In this document: piece after piece, positions 1 to 8,651 of the stretch
How positions within the stretch are numbered: position 1 is the first letter of the stretch
How the letters are laid out: every line of letters starts with the position of its first letter
Assembly (NCBI GenBank): GCA_041690255.1
Contig: JAWLHU010000006.1
Location: 62,001-126,000 of the forward strand
DNA from: JAWLHU01 sp041690255
GTDB taxonomy: Bacteria; Bacillota; Sulfobacillia; Symbiobacteriales; Symbiobacteriaceae
DNA length: 64,000 nt
Direction of reading: 5' to 3'
Program-made: the position numbers and the translations under genes
The notes under the pieces: model-generated
What the model was told of the DNA's origin: nothing
Seen by the model: the letters and a program-made list of their open reading frames with translations, nothing else
The model's database searches: none

Positions 1-75
1 TGCTAGTCTGCGCGAGGAGAGTCGACCTCCTCCGGCGACTCATGAAGCAGATGTCTCGCTGGGAGGGTCTCTCGC

Positions 76-348
76 ATGGCTATTCTGTTGGACTTTCATC
101 GCAGCCAGGCCGAACCGTCTCTCGTCATCATGGACAGCGGAATGCCAGCCTCCTGGCAGTGGCAGGAGCACTTTTACGATGCGGCCATCTTCCACGCCTG
201 GTGGGAGGATGGCGAAGGCCGTACCTGGTACCGGGTGGAGACAAGTCAGGGGCGGCTCTTCCTCCTGGGCCGCGATCGGAACGGGTGGACGGCGGCCCCG
301 CTTCCCGGTCCGGTGCCGGCCCGCCGGCAGGTGGCCTCCCGGGCATAG
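76..348 (+). CDS. Small hypothetical protein (DUF6504-like)
   Basis: A 90-residue soluble protein. The centre has the pattern of a small beta-rich domain (WYRVETSQGRLFLLGRDR), which recalls the DUF6504 proteins found near DNA-repair polymerases in high-GC bacteria; that link is from memory and weak. A GGGAGG site lies about 10 bases before the ATG. The gene converges on the S8 protease remnant, with a hairpin between them. The C-terminus is Pro/Arg-rich and probably disordered. No catalytic motif is visible. Confidence 0.6.
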   Translation: MAILLDFHRSQAEPSLVIMDSGMPASWQWQEHFYDAAIFHAWWEDGEGRTWYRVETSQGRLFLLGRDRNGWTAAPLPGPVPARRQVASRA

Positions 349-351
349 GGA

Positions 352-380
352 AGGCCCCGGAGGATGCTCCCCCAGGGCCT
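352..380. terminator. Bidirectional hairpin between convergent genes
   Basis: AGGCCC at 352-357 pairs with GGGCCT at 375-380, with GGAG/CTCC pairing inside. It sits in the 41-base gap between the end of the small plus-strand gene and the end of the minus-strand protease. There is no T-run on either side. Confidence 0.45.
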
Positions 381-389
381 GTCCGCCTA

Positions 390-2371
390 TCAATCGATGG
401 TGATGGGACCGCTGATCCAGATGTCCCAGTGATCGGGGTTCTGCTTATCGCCCAGCGGGCGGAGCGCCTTCAACTGGAGACGGTAGGTGCCGTCGGGAAC
501 GGGGCGCCCCCGGTCGGTTGTGCCGTTCCAGGCGAGGATCTCAACCTCACCGGCGGAGCGGGCGGCAAAGTCAGCACGGTAGGCATTGCCCCAGTGTTTG
601 TTGCTGCCCTCCTGAATGATCTCCAGTTTCAGCTCTTCGGCCTGACGGGCGAGGCTGAAGACCACGTAGGCAGCATCGGCGACGCAGCCACAGTCCGGGT
701 TGATGGTCATGGCCTCCGTGGGGTTGAGATAACCCTCCTCATCAAGGTAGGCCAGCCAGGGCAGATCATAGGCCAGGGGGTCCAGGGTAGTCGCCGCCTG
801 GTAGTCGTCCTTGAAGCCGAGGAAGGGGATTGAGGCGATGCTCTCGCCGGCGCTGTTCTGCACGTGGATCCAGCCGTAGAAGAGGCCGGCGGGTTGATTG
901 TCGCCAACGGTCAGGGTGAACCGGACCTGACGGCTCTGTCCGGGCCGGAGCCTGAGCATCTGGGGTTGGGCGGCCAGGGAGACCCCGTCAGCGACGACGG
1001 TGAAGCTGTAGAACTGCTCGGTGCTGCTGGTGTTGCTGATCTGGACCTGGTGCACGGCCGTGTTTGTGCCCTGCAGCTCGCCCAGTGAGAGTTTGTCGGG
1101 GACTGCCCGAACGGGGGCGTTGATCGCCCGGTTGACATCGATCATGCCGGCGCCCTGTCGGTGAACGGGGTAGAGAGAGCCGCCGCTGCCAGCGGTCCGG
1201 GGGGTGGCGGTGTTCATCAGCATTGCCCGGACGGTCTCGGTCTTCTTCTTCGGTCCCATCTGGCTCAGCTCACCGGCCTTGGCCTGCAGGAGCAGGGCGG
1301 CGGCACCGGCCACGTGCGGGGCAGCCATGGAGGTGCCCGACAGGGAGGCGTAACCGCCATCGGCCAGGGGGTAGGTGGAGTAGATCGAACCACCCGGGGC
1401 GGTCAAGTCGGGCTTCATGGCCAGGTCGGGCGAGGGGCCCCAGGAGGAGAAGCCGGAGATCTGCCCCGCTGTCTCGTTGACGAACTGGTAGGTCTGGCCC
1501 GTCCAGGTCAGGTGGACCGGGCCGGCCTCCATGAGGGAGCGCAGCCGGAGGCCATCTGCCCCGGAGATACCCATGGTCGGCACGTAGGCGCCGGGCTGGC
1601 CCAGGGTTCCGGCGAAGAAGCCGGGCTGGTTGTTGTGGATGATCACCTGGACCGCACCGTGGGCCCGCGCCCGCTCGCTCTTCTCATAGAAGGAGATGGC
1701 GCCGCGGGAGATCAGGGCCACCTTGCCGGCCACCTTGGAGGTGCCGTCAGGGTTCAGGAAGTCGGCGTCGCTGGTGCCGAGACCGGCGAAGACGATCTCC
1801 GCGGACTGGCCACTGGCGGGAGGCTCAGGCGAAAAGGACATGGTGCCATAGCCCATGGGAGCGCCCTCCGGGTCAATGAAGCCGGTTCGGGTGGCCATGC
1901 TGTTCTCGAAGGAGGCGACAGCAATGGCGCCGGTGCCTACCGCCGGGGAGCCGGTGGCGAACTCGCCGGACTCGCCTTCGTTGCCGCCGGAGGCGACGAC
2001 GACGACACCACGGTCGGTGAGCCACTGGCTGGCCTGTGCGCTGGGCTCACCGGGCCAGGCGAAGGCGGAGCCCAGGGACATGTTGACCACGTCGACATTC
2101 AGGGCGTAGGCCATCTCAAGCGCCTGGACGACCACGTAGTCAGGGGTGCTGCCCGTAGGGCCGAAGACCTTCAGTGCCACGAACTCGACCCCCGGGGCGA
2201 CCCCGGTGACACCGGTCTGGGATGCGGCCTGGGCGCCCACAATACCGGCTACATGGGTGCCGTGGCCGTTCAGGTCCATGGGATCGCTGTCGGGCATGGG
2301 CAGGCCGGTGCCATCGAAGGTATCGCCGGAAAAGTTGCTAAATTCACCCCTGTTTGGTAGAATGAGTGTGC
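390..2371 (-). pseudogene. S8 subtilisin-like protease, C-terminal part (cut off by element)
   Basis: The distal 635-plus codons of a secreted subtilase. Counting from the in-frame ATG at 2297, it has the catalytic His motif GHGTHVAG near residue 12, the oxyanion Asn (SGGNEG, near 106), a PA-type insert around 160-270 and the catalytic Ser in GTSMAAPHVAG near 323. A beta-sandwich region follows, then a FlgD-like Ig segment at the end (GTYRLQLKAL). The frame stays open upstream of the ATG to the TGTGC at 2367-2371, where the Asp-containing half should join. Without signal peptide, propeptide and Asp, any product would be inactive. Confidence 0.9.
2367..2371. other. attL core (TGTGC)
   Basis: Left copy of the 5-bp sequence shared by both junctions. 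With the following bases the two sites read TGTGC-A-ATG and TGTGC-G-ATG. Short cores are normal for large serine integrases. The choice rests on restoring the protease frame. Confidence 0.7.
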
Positions 2372-2397
2372 AATGGGGGTGTCTGAGCCACGAGAAG

Positions 2398-2424
2398 GGG
2401 CAAGGCCATTCGCCTTGCCCTTTT
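2398..2424 (+). terminator. Rho-independent terminator just inside attL
   Basis: GGGCAAGGC (2398-2406) pairs with GCCTTGCCC (2412-2420), followed by TTTT on the plus strand. It would stop plus-strand transcripts entering the element at its left end and may also weakly terminate the minus-strand gene at 2434. Confidence 0.75.
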
Positions 2425-2433
2425 AGTCTTTCG

Positions 2434-2961
2434 TCATCGTTCCTCCAGACCCTGGGGTCCCAAGGCGAAGTTGCGGCCGTTAATAGTGAAGGGGGAGTTC
2501 GGGTCCAGATTCAGGCGCTGCAGGGCGGTGGCTAGATCCGCCCGAGAGAGCGACATCTGGTCCGTGTACTCCCGGAAGCTTGCCATGGTAGCTCCATGGC
2601 GGGTTAGCAGCCAGAGCTGCCGGACGATCCCCAGGCTCTTCTGGACCTCGGCGTGCTCCTCTGGGGAGTACCGGTCAAAGGCCTCGACGGCGGCCAGTTG
2701 CTCTGGTGTCACGCGGCTGCCGGGGGTTGTAGGACCGGGAATGCGAGGGCTGCCATTCCACTCCAGACCGGTTTCATGAAGGGTTAGGATGATCGGCTTG
2801 CCGTTGATCAGCCCCAGGTCAATAGGGGTGTCCACATCGATGGTGACGGACTGGGAGCGGGCCTTTTGAACGTCAGCAAACGAGGGGCTGTTGGCCGATG
2901 GCCTTGTCGTGCTGTGCGTGAGGCCGGAGAGACCAGGCCTACTTATGGGATCGACTCTCAA
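2434..2961 (-). CDS. Hypothetical protein at the left end of the element
   Basis: About 175 residues, mostly hydrophilic, with no signal peptide or membrane segment. I chose the TTG at 2961 because GGGAGGGAG lies just upstream; a GTG at 2985 is also in frame. The N-terminal 40 residues are Ser/Thr/Pro-rich; the rest seems folded and ends in helical segments (SRADLATALQRLNLDP). I do not recognise the family. In the excised circle this gene would lie upstream of, and in the same direction as, the recombinase at 14783-16354. Confidence 0.65.
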   Translation of the reverse strand: MRVDPISRPGLSGLTHSTTRPSANSPSFADVQKARSQSVTIDVDTPIDLGLINGKPIILTLHETGLEWNGSPRIPGPTTPGSRVTPEQLAAVEAFDRYSPEEHAEVQKSLGIVRQLWLLTRHGATMASFREYTDQMSLSRADLATALQRLNLDPNSPFTINGRNFALGPQGLEER

Positions 2962-3065
2962 GGGACTCCCTCCCTGTGTACTCACTGGTACATAAGCAAT
3001 GTTATACGTGCGGAAACAAAAATCCTTCTGATGAGTCTGACATGTAATCTGGAGGAGGGGTCAGT

Positions 3066-4676
3066 GTGGGGCAAGTGGCGATCTACATCCGGTGGTCCAC
3101 AGAGGACCAGGGGAACGGGACAACGCTGCAGGTGCAGCAGGAGGCTTGCATGGCTTACTGTGACCGGCAGGGCTGGAGTGTCTCCCCGGACATGGTTCTC
3201 GTGGATGATGGGTACAGTGGCGGCAACCTGCACCGGCCCGGCCTGGAGCGGTTGCGGGAGTTGGTGCGGGAGGGCTTCGTGGATACCGTCGTGCTGTACC
3301 GCATGGACAGGCTCTCCCGTGACCTTGCGGACGCGACCGGCCTGGTGGGCAAGGAGTGGAAGGGGAAGGCGGTAGTCCGCTCCGCCACGGAGGACGTGAT
3401 CCCCGAACAGGACGAGGGTTGGCTCAACTATTCCTTCCGGGCAGCCTTCGCCGACTATGAGCGGCGGGTGATCCGCCAGCGGACCTATGCGGGCAAGGTG
3501 CGACGTTCTCAGGAGGGTTACAAGGTGGCCGGCCGGGCGCCCTTCGGCTACCGGCGGACAGAGAAGCCCGGCGTCTTCGAAGAGGATGAGGAGAAGGCCG
3601 AGATCGTGCGCCAGATCTTCCACAAGTGCGCCGTGGAGAACTACGGCCTGCCCGCCCTGGCCCGGTGGCTGAACGAGATGGGCTACAAGCCCCCGCAGGC
3701 GGTGAAGTGGTCGGTGGGGACCGTCCGGCCGCTGCTGATCAACCCGGTCTACAAGGGGCGGGTGGTCTTCGGGCGCCAGAAGTTCCTGAAGACTTCAGCG
3801 GCGGATCCGGGGCCGTGGCGTCGCTTGGTCACGCCCAAGGTGGACGTTGAGGCCGCCGCCGGCACCCTTCCCCCGCTGGTCTCCGCGGAGCTTTGGGGCC
3901 TGGCCCAGGAAGCTTTGTCACGGCGCCGCGCTTGGATGGAGGAGACATCTGGGCGGGCGTTGGGCTCGCAGCGGCTCCTGACCGGGATTCTCTACTGCAA
4001 GTGCGGTGGGCGGCTGATGCCCAAGACGGGCGGCAAGCGTCGGCCCGGGCGGGACTCCTACCGCTGCCGCGGGAATGAGCAGGTGGAGCGTTGCGGTCAT
4101 GAACCGGGCTATATCAGCGTCGACTTGCTGGACAAGATCGTCACCGAGCAGGTGCTGGAGCGGGTTACGGCAGAGGGCTTCCCGGCGCAGTTGACGCAGG
4201 CTCTGACCGGGCAGGTCCGGGGGGAGATGAACCTCCTTGTGGTCCGGCGCCACGGACTGGAGCAGGACTTAGAGCGGCTGGAGGCCGAGCTTCGCTTCCT
4301 GGACGGGGAGTACCGGAAGCAACGGCTGACGATCGAGGAGGTCCGCCGGCTCCGGGGCCAGGTGGAGGAGGAGAAGGCTACCGTGCTGGTGCGGCTGGCG
4401 GAGGTGGAGACCTCGCTGACCGATCAGCACAGGGAACTGCGGGAGCAGCAGGGCGCCCTGGCCCAGGTAGAGCTGGCCCGCCGGTGGGATGAGCTGAACA
4501 TGCAGCAACGGCGGGCGCTGGTGCGGACATTCGTGCGCCGGATCGTGGCGCACCGGCCGAGGGGGACGCAGGAGTTGAGCCTGCACATCGAGTGGGGGTT
4601 TGAGACGGAGACGGGGGAGCAGGAAGTGGTGACGCGGATTCCGGGGCGCTGGTCGTCCAAGGGAGGGGAGGCTTAG
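3066..4676 (+). CDS. Large serine recombinase (left)
   Basis: A 536-residue site-specific recombinase. The resolvase-type catalytic domain starts at once, with the nucleophile Ser11 in YIRWSTEDQ and a conserved DRLSR near residue 80. A recombinase domain follows (about 160-280), then a zinc ribbon near 308-345 (YCKCGG ... YRCRG ... RCGH) and a coiled coil (about 375-470). The GTG start is preceded by GGAGGAGG. The last base of its stop is the first base of the next gene's GTG, implying translational coupling. Its catalytic domain closely resembles that of the recombinase at the other end. Which of the two drives integration cannot be told from sequence. Confidence 0.93.
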   Translation: MGQVAIYIRWSTEDQGNGTTLQVQQEACMAYCDRQGWSVSPDMVLVDDGYSGGNLHRPGLERLRELVREGFVDTVVLYRMDRLSRDLADATGLVGKEWKGKAVVRSATEDVIPEQDEGWLNYSFRAAFADYERRVIRQRTYAGKVRRSQEGYKVAGRAPFGYRRTEKPGVFEEDEEKAEIVRQIFHKCAVENYGLPALARWLNEMGYKPPQAVKWSVGTVRPLLINPVYKGRVVFGRQKFLKTSAADPGPWRRLVTPKVDVEAAAGTLPPLVSAELWGLAQEALSRRRAWMEETSGRALGSQRLLTGILYCKCGGRLMPKTGGKRRPGRDSYRCRGNEQVERCGHEPGYISVDLLDKIVTEQVLERVTAEGFPAQLTQALTGQVRGEMNLLVVRRHGLEQDLERLEAELRFLDGEYRKQRLTIEEVRRLRGQVEEEKATVLVRLAEVETSLTDQHRELREQQGALAQVELARRWDELNMQQRRALVRTFVRRIVAHRPRGTQELSLHIEWGFETETGEQEVVTRIPGRWSSKGGEA

Positions 4677-4942
4677 TGAGGTGGCGGTTTGACAGTATCG
4701 GCAGTCTGCGGCTGTTCATGGCCCACCTGAGGGATCGGGCTCGCGAGAAGGGCTTGCCCGCTCTTGCAGACGAGTTCGATGAGCTGGCCACGGCCCCGTT
4801 CCTGCAAGGCGAGTTCCTTATGGTGGCTGGGACGAAGCTTGAAGGGGCGAGGGAGGCGGTGCGGACCAAGTTGGGCCGGGCCGACCACCGGGCGCTGGTC
4901 GATGCGATCACGGCGATACTCCGGGCGCAGTTCCCTGATTGA
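4676..4942 (+). CDS. Small hypothetical protein coupled to recombinase
   Basis: Eighty-eight residues, mostly helical, with no recognised domain. The GTG start overlaps the recombinase stop by one base, so it is probably translated with it. The position suggests a recombination accessory protein, such as a directionality factor; this is inference from context only. Confidence 0.65.
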   Translation: MRWRFDSIGSLRLFMAHLRDRAREKGLPALADEFDELATAPFLQGEFLMVAGTKLEGAREAVRTKLGRADHRALVDAITAILRAQFPD

Positions 4943-5091
4943 GCGACTACGGCCTCGCCATCTGTGGGCGGGGCTGTTTGCCTCTGGGGTCCCAATGTGG
5001 GAATGGGACGGGTCTAGGTTAACGCAGCGGAGGGGAAATCGAACCAGAGCACCCTCCACCCCGTGTTACTCAATGACGAGTCGGCGCGGAG

Positions 5092-5382
5092 GTGTGTGTG
5101 ATTAAGGCGATTGGAGTAGTCCTCCTGGGGCTTCTGTTGGTCCTGTGCGTCTACCCGCCGGCCCGATTTGCGTTGGGTGAGTATGCGGGGATTCCCTACT
5201 GGATCTTGGACGGGTGGGCTTGGTTAGCCCTGTTGTACGGAGTGCTGATCTGGATGCACCTGCGCATCAGGGACTCTTTGGCCCAGAAAGAGAGCGGGAG
5301 GAACGGGTTGGGAGTAGGCGAGGATAAGCCTGGAGGAGGGAGGACGGCTGGTAGGGAAGAAGCGGGCAGAGAGCCGCGATAA
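5092..5382 (+). CDS. Small two-helix membrane protein
   Basis: Ninety-six residues. A hydrophobic segment spans about residues 5-25 (VVLLGLLLVLCVYPPARF) and a second about 35-55 (WILDGWAWLALLYGVLIWM). A charged, Gly-rich cytoplasmic tail follows. The start is the GTG in a GGAGG-GTGTGTG context. It ends shortly before a strong terminator. Function unknown. Confidence 0.6.
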   Translation: MCVIKAIGVVLLGLLLVLCVYPPARFALGEYAGIPYWILDGWAWLALLYGVLIWMHLRIRDSLAQKESGRNGLGVGEDKPGGGRTAGREEAGREPR

Positions 5383-5397
5383 CTGAATCTGGCTCTG

Positions 5398-5424
5398 GCC
5401 AGCACGCAGGGGGTGCTGGCTTTT
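5398..5424 (+). terminator. Rho-independent terminator after recombinase unit
   Basis: GCCAGCAC (5398-5405) pairs with GTGCTGGC (5413-5420), followed by TTTT. It ends the transcription unit of the recombinase, the 88-residue protein and the membrane protein. Confidence 0.85.
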
Positions 5425-5520
5425 GTCATTGCGGCAAATGAGTTATCTGACAGATTCAAGGGCGGAGGTGGTAGCCGGTCGAATCCCTGTAAGAAACCGG
5501 AACCAAGAGGGAGGACCGGC

Positions 5521-5685
5521 ATGGCTAAGCGGAGCGAGACCTACGTGGTCAAGATCACCCATTCGTGCGAACCCGACCCGAAGGCCCTGGAGCGTGGCCT
5601 GCGTATGTGGGCGGCGTTCCATGCGGAGAACCTCCGCCGCCAGGCCCGGGCCAGGGTAGCACAAGCCAAGGCCGACGAGGGCTGA
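5521..5685 (+). CDS. Tiny recombinase-associated ORF (54 aa)
   Basis: Starts at the ATG behind GAGGGAGGA. The product has a short beta-strand (ETYVVKITHS) followed by one amphipathic Arg/Ala-rich helix (ALERGLRMWAAFHAENLRRQ). Very small proteins of this shape are common beside serine recombinases in Firmicute elements. A second member of the same general form lies at 13040-13198. Function unknown. Confidence 0.6.
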   Translation: MAKRSETYVVKITHSCEPDPKALERGLRMWAAFHAENLRRQARARVAQAKADEG

Positions 5686-5797
5686 GGAGCGGCCCCTCCC
5701 GGACTGCGCATCTCCCAGGACGCCCGCCTGCCGGCGGTCGTCCCGGGTCCCCAGCGCAGCCCGGGTCCCCGCCGCACCTCAGCCCTTGATCCGCGCC

Positions 5798-5875
5798 AGA
5801 GGGGGCTCGCCGTCGTCCCCAGGTGCACACCGCATTGCGGTGCGCCCCCGGGGCCCCCGACAGCGAGCCCCCTCT
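5798..5875. repeat. Long inverted repeat (candidate oriT region)
   Basis: AGAGGGGGCTCGC (5798-5810) is the exact reverse complement of 5863-5875. A smaller nested hairpin, CACCGC-ATT-GCGGTG, lies between. With the next inverted repeat it fills the gene-free stretch 5686-6044, just upstream of the mobilization genes. Confidence 0.6.
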
Positions 5876-5884
5876 TCTGGGATA

Positions 5885-5934
5885 GGCGGAGTTAAAAGCG
5901 GCTTGCCACTGCGTGGCATCGCCGCAACTCCGCC
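5885..5934. repeat. Cruciform-forming palindrome, candidate oriT
   Basis: Three nested arms: GGCGGAGTT/AACTCCGCC, GCGGC/GCCGC and TGCCAC/GTGGCA around a TGC loop, giving about 20 base pairs in 50 bases. Two further hairpins follow, CCAAGCCC-TCTC-GGGCTTGG at 5981-6000 and TGCCCC-TTC-GGGGCA at 6017-6031. Inverted repeats directly upstream of accessory and relaxase genes are typical of a transfer origin. The nick site cannot be placed. Confidence 0.5.
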
Positions 5935-6044
5935 AAGGAGGCTGCTAGCCCCCTTGGATCCCCTGGCTTGCCACCGCCCTCCAAGCCCTCTCGGGCTTGG
6001 ATTCCGGCGGCAATCATGCCCCTTCGGGGCAGGGAGGAAGGCCC

Positions 6045-6746
6045 ATGAGCAAGCGGAACACGGAGACCCTATACCTCCGGGTCGACCCGGAGGTAGCCCG
6101 CCTGGTCCGGCGGGCCAGTGACGAGCGGCAGCAGCCGCTCAGTCAGCTGGCGGAGCAGGCATTCCGCCGCTTCCTGGCGGAAGCGACGACGGAGGAGGAC
6201 CGGAAGAACCTGCTGACCAACGTGGAGGAGGCCCTGGTTCGCCGCCTGGAGAGCCGTTTGGGCGATGCCCTCAACCGGGTGGCAAACCTCTACGCCAAGG
6301 AGGCCTTCGACCACGCCGAGGGGCTGTTCCTGATCAAGGCGGTCGCTTCGATGCTGGCCAAGGATGAGCGGGTGGTGGAGCGGCTCCTGGTGAACGCCCG
6401 GAGAGACGCCACGGAGCGGCTGAAGCGGCGAGCGGGACCGGAGGCGGAGGCCATCTCTACGCTTCGGACCAGGGAGGAGCAACTGGTGGCAGAACTCAAG
6501 CAGGTAAAGAAAGAGGCTGAGACACAACGCCACCGGGGGGAGGAGGCATTGGGCCAGCTAGCCGATGCCCTGGAGCGTGTGCAGGACCTACAGCAACAGC
6601 TAGAACAAGCGAGACGGAAGCACGAATACGAGCGCACCAGAGACGCCTGGGCGGCCCAGCAGTATGAAAGCCAGGGGATGCTTCGCCGTCGCTCCTTCTC
6701 GGAGTGGCAGGCTGAGTATACCCGTCAGCATCCGCAGGTGGGGTGA
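6045..6746 (+). CDS. Mobilization accessory protein, RHH plus coiled coil
   Basis: A 233-residue protein. Residues 1-45 look like a ribbon-helix-helix DNA-binding fold (TLYLRVDPEVARLVRRASDE ... LAEQAFRRFL). The rest is a long Glu/Arg/Gln-rich coiled coil, especially 140-205. This is the layout of MobC/relaxosome accessory proteins that bind oriT. The start is the ATG at 6045 behind GGGAGGAAGG. The relaxase gene begins four bases after its stop, so the two are probably translated together. Confidence 0.75.
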   Translation: MSKRNTETLYLRVDPEVARLVRRASDERQQPLSQLAEQAFRRFLAEATTEEDRKNLLTNVEEALVRRLESRLGDALNRVANLYAKEAFDHAEGLFLIKAVASMLAKDERVVERLLVNARRDATERLKRRAGPEAEAISTLRTREEQLVAELKQVKKEAETQRHRGEEALGQLADALERVQDLQQQLEQARRKHEYERTRDAWAAQQYESQGMLRRRSFSEWQAEYTRQHPQVG

Positions 6747-6750
6747 GGGG

Positions 6751-7353
6751 ATGGCGGTACTGGTGAAGGCGCTGGGGTACTACTCCCACAAGGGCGGCAA
6801 GGCGGCTAAGGGGCTGTCAAAGGTCAAGGCTCATCTCAAGTACCTGGAGCATGGGAAGGTGCATGAGTTCAAGCCACAGGGCTTTGACAGCCTTCGGGAT
6901 GGGGTGACGAGGGCTGAGTTCATGGACCACCTGGAAAGCCAGCCAGAGCGGGGCGTGATCGCTCACAAGCTGGTCTTCAGCATGAGCCAGGATGAGCGGG
7001 ACCGGCTGGGGGTCAACCTCAAGACCCTGGTGAGGGAGACTATGCGGGCGTGGGAGCAGGAGTTGGGCCGGCTGCTCAAGTGGATCGGCTTTGAGCATGA
7101 AGACAAAGGCCACCCCCACGTGCATGTGGTGGTGGCCGGGTACGCAGAGGGCAAGCAGGTGGGGCTCTACGAGCGGGACCTGGTGCGGCTGCGGGGGTAT
7201 ACGGAGCGGGAGAAGGAGAGGCAGGCTGACCTAGCTCGCGATGTACCCGCCAGGGAGGCCATAACGAGGACCTCGAGGCAGGAGGTGGCTAGGCTACTGG
7301 AGCTGGTGCAACCCGTTCGGGATCGGCTCTGGGACCGCTCTCGTGGACGCTAG
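6751..7353 (+). CDS. HUH relaxase / mobilization nuclease
   Basis: A 200-residue protein with the metal-binding HUH signature GHPHVHVVV (His121, His123, His125). Candidate nucleophile tyrosines are near the N-terminus (GYYSH at 10-11; YLEHG at 31). The segment KAHLKYLEHG is typical of Firmicute mobilization nucleases. It would nick oriT and stay bound to the transferred strand. It is shorter than many relaxases and has no helicase or primase domain, in keeping with a mobilizable element. Confidence 0.8.
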   Translation: MAVLVKALGYYSHKGGKAAKGLSKVKAHLKYLEHGKVHEFKPQGFDSLRDGVTRAEFMDHLESQPERGVIAHKLVFSMSQDERDRLGVNLKTLVRETMRAWEQELGRLLKWIGFEHEDKGHPHVHVVVAGYAEGKQVGLYERDLVRLRGYTEREKERQADLARDVPAREAITRTSRQEVARLLELVQPVRDRLWDRSRGR

Positions 7354-7491
7354 TGGAAATCTGAGGGCAGGCCTACCCTCTTGATACAGGTAAACCCCGG
7401 TCGGACTGCCTTGGCAAAGACGGCACCCTTAGCGCCGCCGCCTACGGCGGTGAGTGTAGTGACAAGACCACCGAACCGGAGCTCTTCAGAG

Positions 7492-7530
7492 CCCTGGCAT
7501 GGAAGGTCTGATGTGCCTTCCATACCAGGG
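7492..7530. terminator. Long hairpin between convergent genes
   Basis: CCCTGGCATGGAAGG (7492-7506) pairs with CCTTCCATACCAGGG (7516-7530), 14 of 15 positions. It separates the relaxase from the convergent gene at 7545. There is no T-run, so it may be a transcript end or a protein-binding palindrome. Confidence 0.5.
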
Positions 7531-7544
7531 TATTAACAACTGTC

Positions 7545-8381
7545 CTAGTGGGTAGTATCATCCTGCTCAGGGTCCTGATCCTGCTCATCGGAGTCATCTT
7601 CAGATCCGCTGTATATGGCATCAATGGTCTGAAAGGCAGCGGTCATTTTCTTCTGGGATGCGGGCTTTAGCCCCTTGACGCGACGGGTGTACTCGGCTTC
7701 GATCAGAGTTTGTAGTCTGTCAGGATCTTTTACTTTTATCATAAAGGTAGGTTCAACAGATGTATTGCCCACTATGCCGGAGCTTCGGAAACCGACAAGA
7801 AAGCCCCAAATGTATTCCTTTGTTAGTGGAATGCTACTAGCTTTTCGAATCTGGTCAAGTAAGGATGCGAGAGATCGCTTTGTTGGCTGTTGGCTATTCT
7901 TTACCGCTATGTAGAGAGCCAAGAGTCCCGAGTGGGATACCACTTTCAACGCCAGTTCATCAGCTGGAGAGTTGGCAGTGTCGCTCGCTGCGGGTACTTC
8001 TTGACCTTTACCCATCATCTGTGCAAGTGCACTAACTCTCTTATCGACATTTTCCATTTGTCGTCCCAGCAAGCCGAATGAATCGGTAGCCGCCGCAAGT
8101 TGGGCATGCGAAACTTGAAACCCTGCCATTGCCTTGTCTAACTGCTCAGATGCCTTAATCAGTTTGTCGGTCTGGGCTGCTGCCCCACCACTTGTGTAGA
8201 AAGACCACATGATGGCCAAAACAGAAAGGATGATACTGATCATGGTGCTAGCGAAGCCGACGTAGTCCACAATCTCCTTGTCTTTTCCACCGAAGAATAA
8301 CGCGAATGTAAAGACAAAACATAGTACTAAAAACGCAATGAGCCATTTATAGTCTCTTTCTGTCAAAACGATTTTGGGCAT
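7545..8381 (-). CDS. Two-TM, coiled-coil cargo protein with acidic tail
   Basis: A 278-residue protein. It has TM helices at about 14-33 and 39-63, then a coiled-coil-like stretch (KLIKASEQLDKAMAGFQVSHAQ region, 75-120). A soluble domain follows (about 140-245), then a tail made almost only of Asp/Glu/Gln (SEDDSDEQDQDPEQDD). The start ATG follows AAAGGGGG. The gene is visibly less GC-rich than its neighbours, suggesting separate acquisition. The layout resembles membrane-anchored sensor or effector proteins carried as cargo, but I recognise no family. Confidence 0.7.
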   Translation of the reverse strand: MPKIVLTERDYKWLIAFLVLCFVFTFALFFGGKDKEIVDYVGFASTMISIILSVLAIMWSFYTSGGAAAQTDKLIKASEQLDKAMAGFQVSHAQLAAATDSFGLLGRQMENVDKRVSALAQMMGKGQEVPAASDTANSPADELALKVVSHSGLLALYIAVKNSQQPTKRSLASLLDQIRKASSIPLTKEYIWGFLVGFRSSGIVGNTSVEPTFMIKVKDPDRLQTLIEAEYTRRVKGLKPASQKKMTAAFQTIDAIYSGSEDDSDEQDQDPEQDDTTH

Positions 8382-8568
8382 GCCAATCCCCCTTTATTCC
8401 TAATACTATAAATGTTTTGTCCACGCATCATGATTTGTCCTTCCGCGCCAGAGCGTATGTCGTGGGTTTTTTCATAAACTTCTCCCCCACGAAGTCGTAC
8501 CCATCTACGACCCTGCATCCAGGGCCATAGCAGCCACCCAGGTCAGGGTGGTTGTAGTCAATGCCAAT

Positions 8569-8651
8569 AGCTGGATTTCAACGCACAAGGCCGTGGTTGC
8601 CCACGGCCTTGCATTATCTTTACGATGCGTGCTCGTTCTTATCCTTTCGCG
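8569..8651. repeat. 83-bp direct repeat, copy A
   Basis: It matches 12989-13071 at 78 of 83 positions, offset exactly 4,420 bp. It contains the hairpin AAGGCCGTGG-TTGC-CCACGGCCTT (8587-8610). It supplies the last codons and stop of the TetR gene. The two copies bracket the TetR / glycosyltransferase / LysR / MFS block. Confidence 0.85.

Noticed and set aside
2320..2345. An alternative attachment core TTTTC near both junctions.
   Set aside because: Joining the halves there leaves the TGA of the right junction in frame and shifts the protease frame. TGTGC restores it cleanly.
5786..6121. A 111-codon ORF across the candidate oriT.
   Set aside because: It is Pro/Arg/Gly-biased, as expected of a random frame in GC-rich palindromic DNA, and overlaps the start of the mobilization gene.
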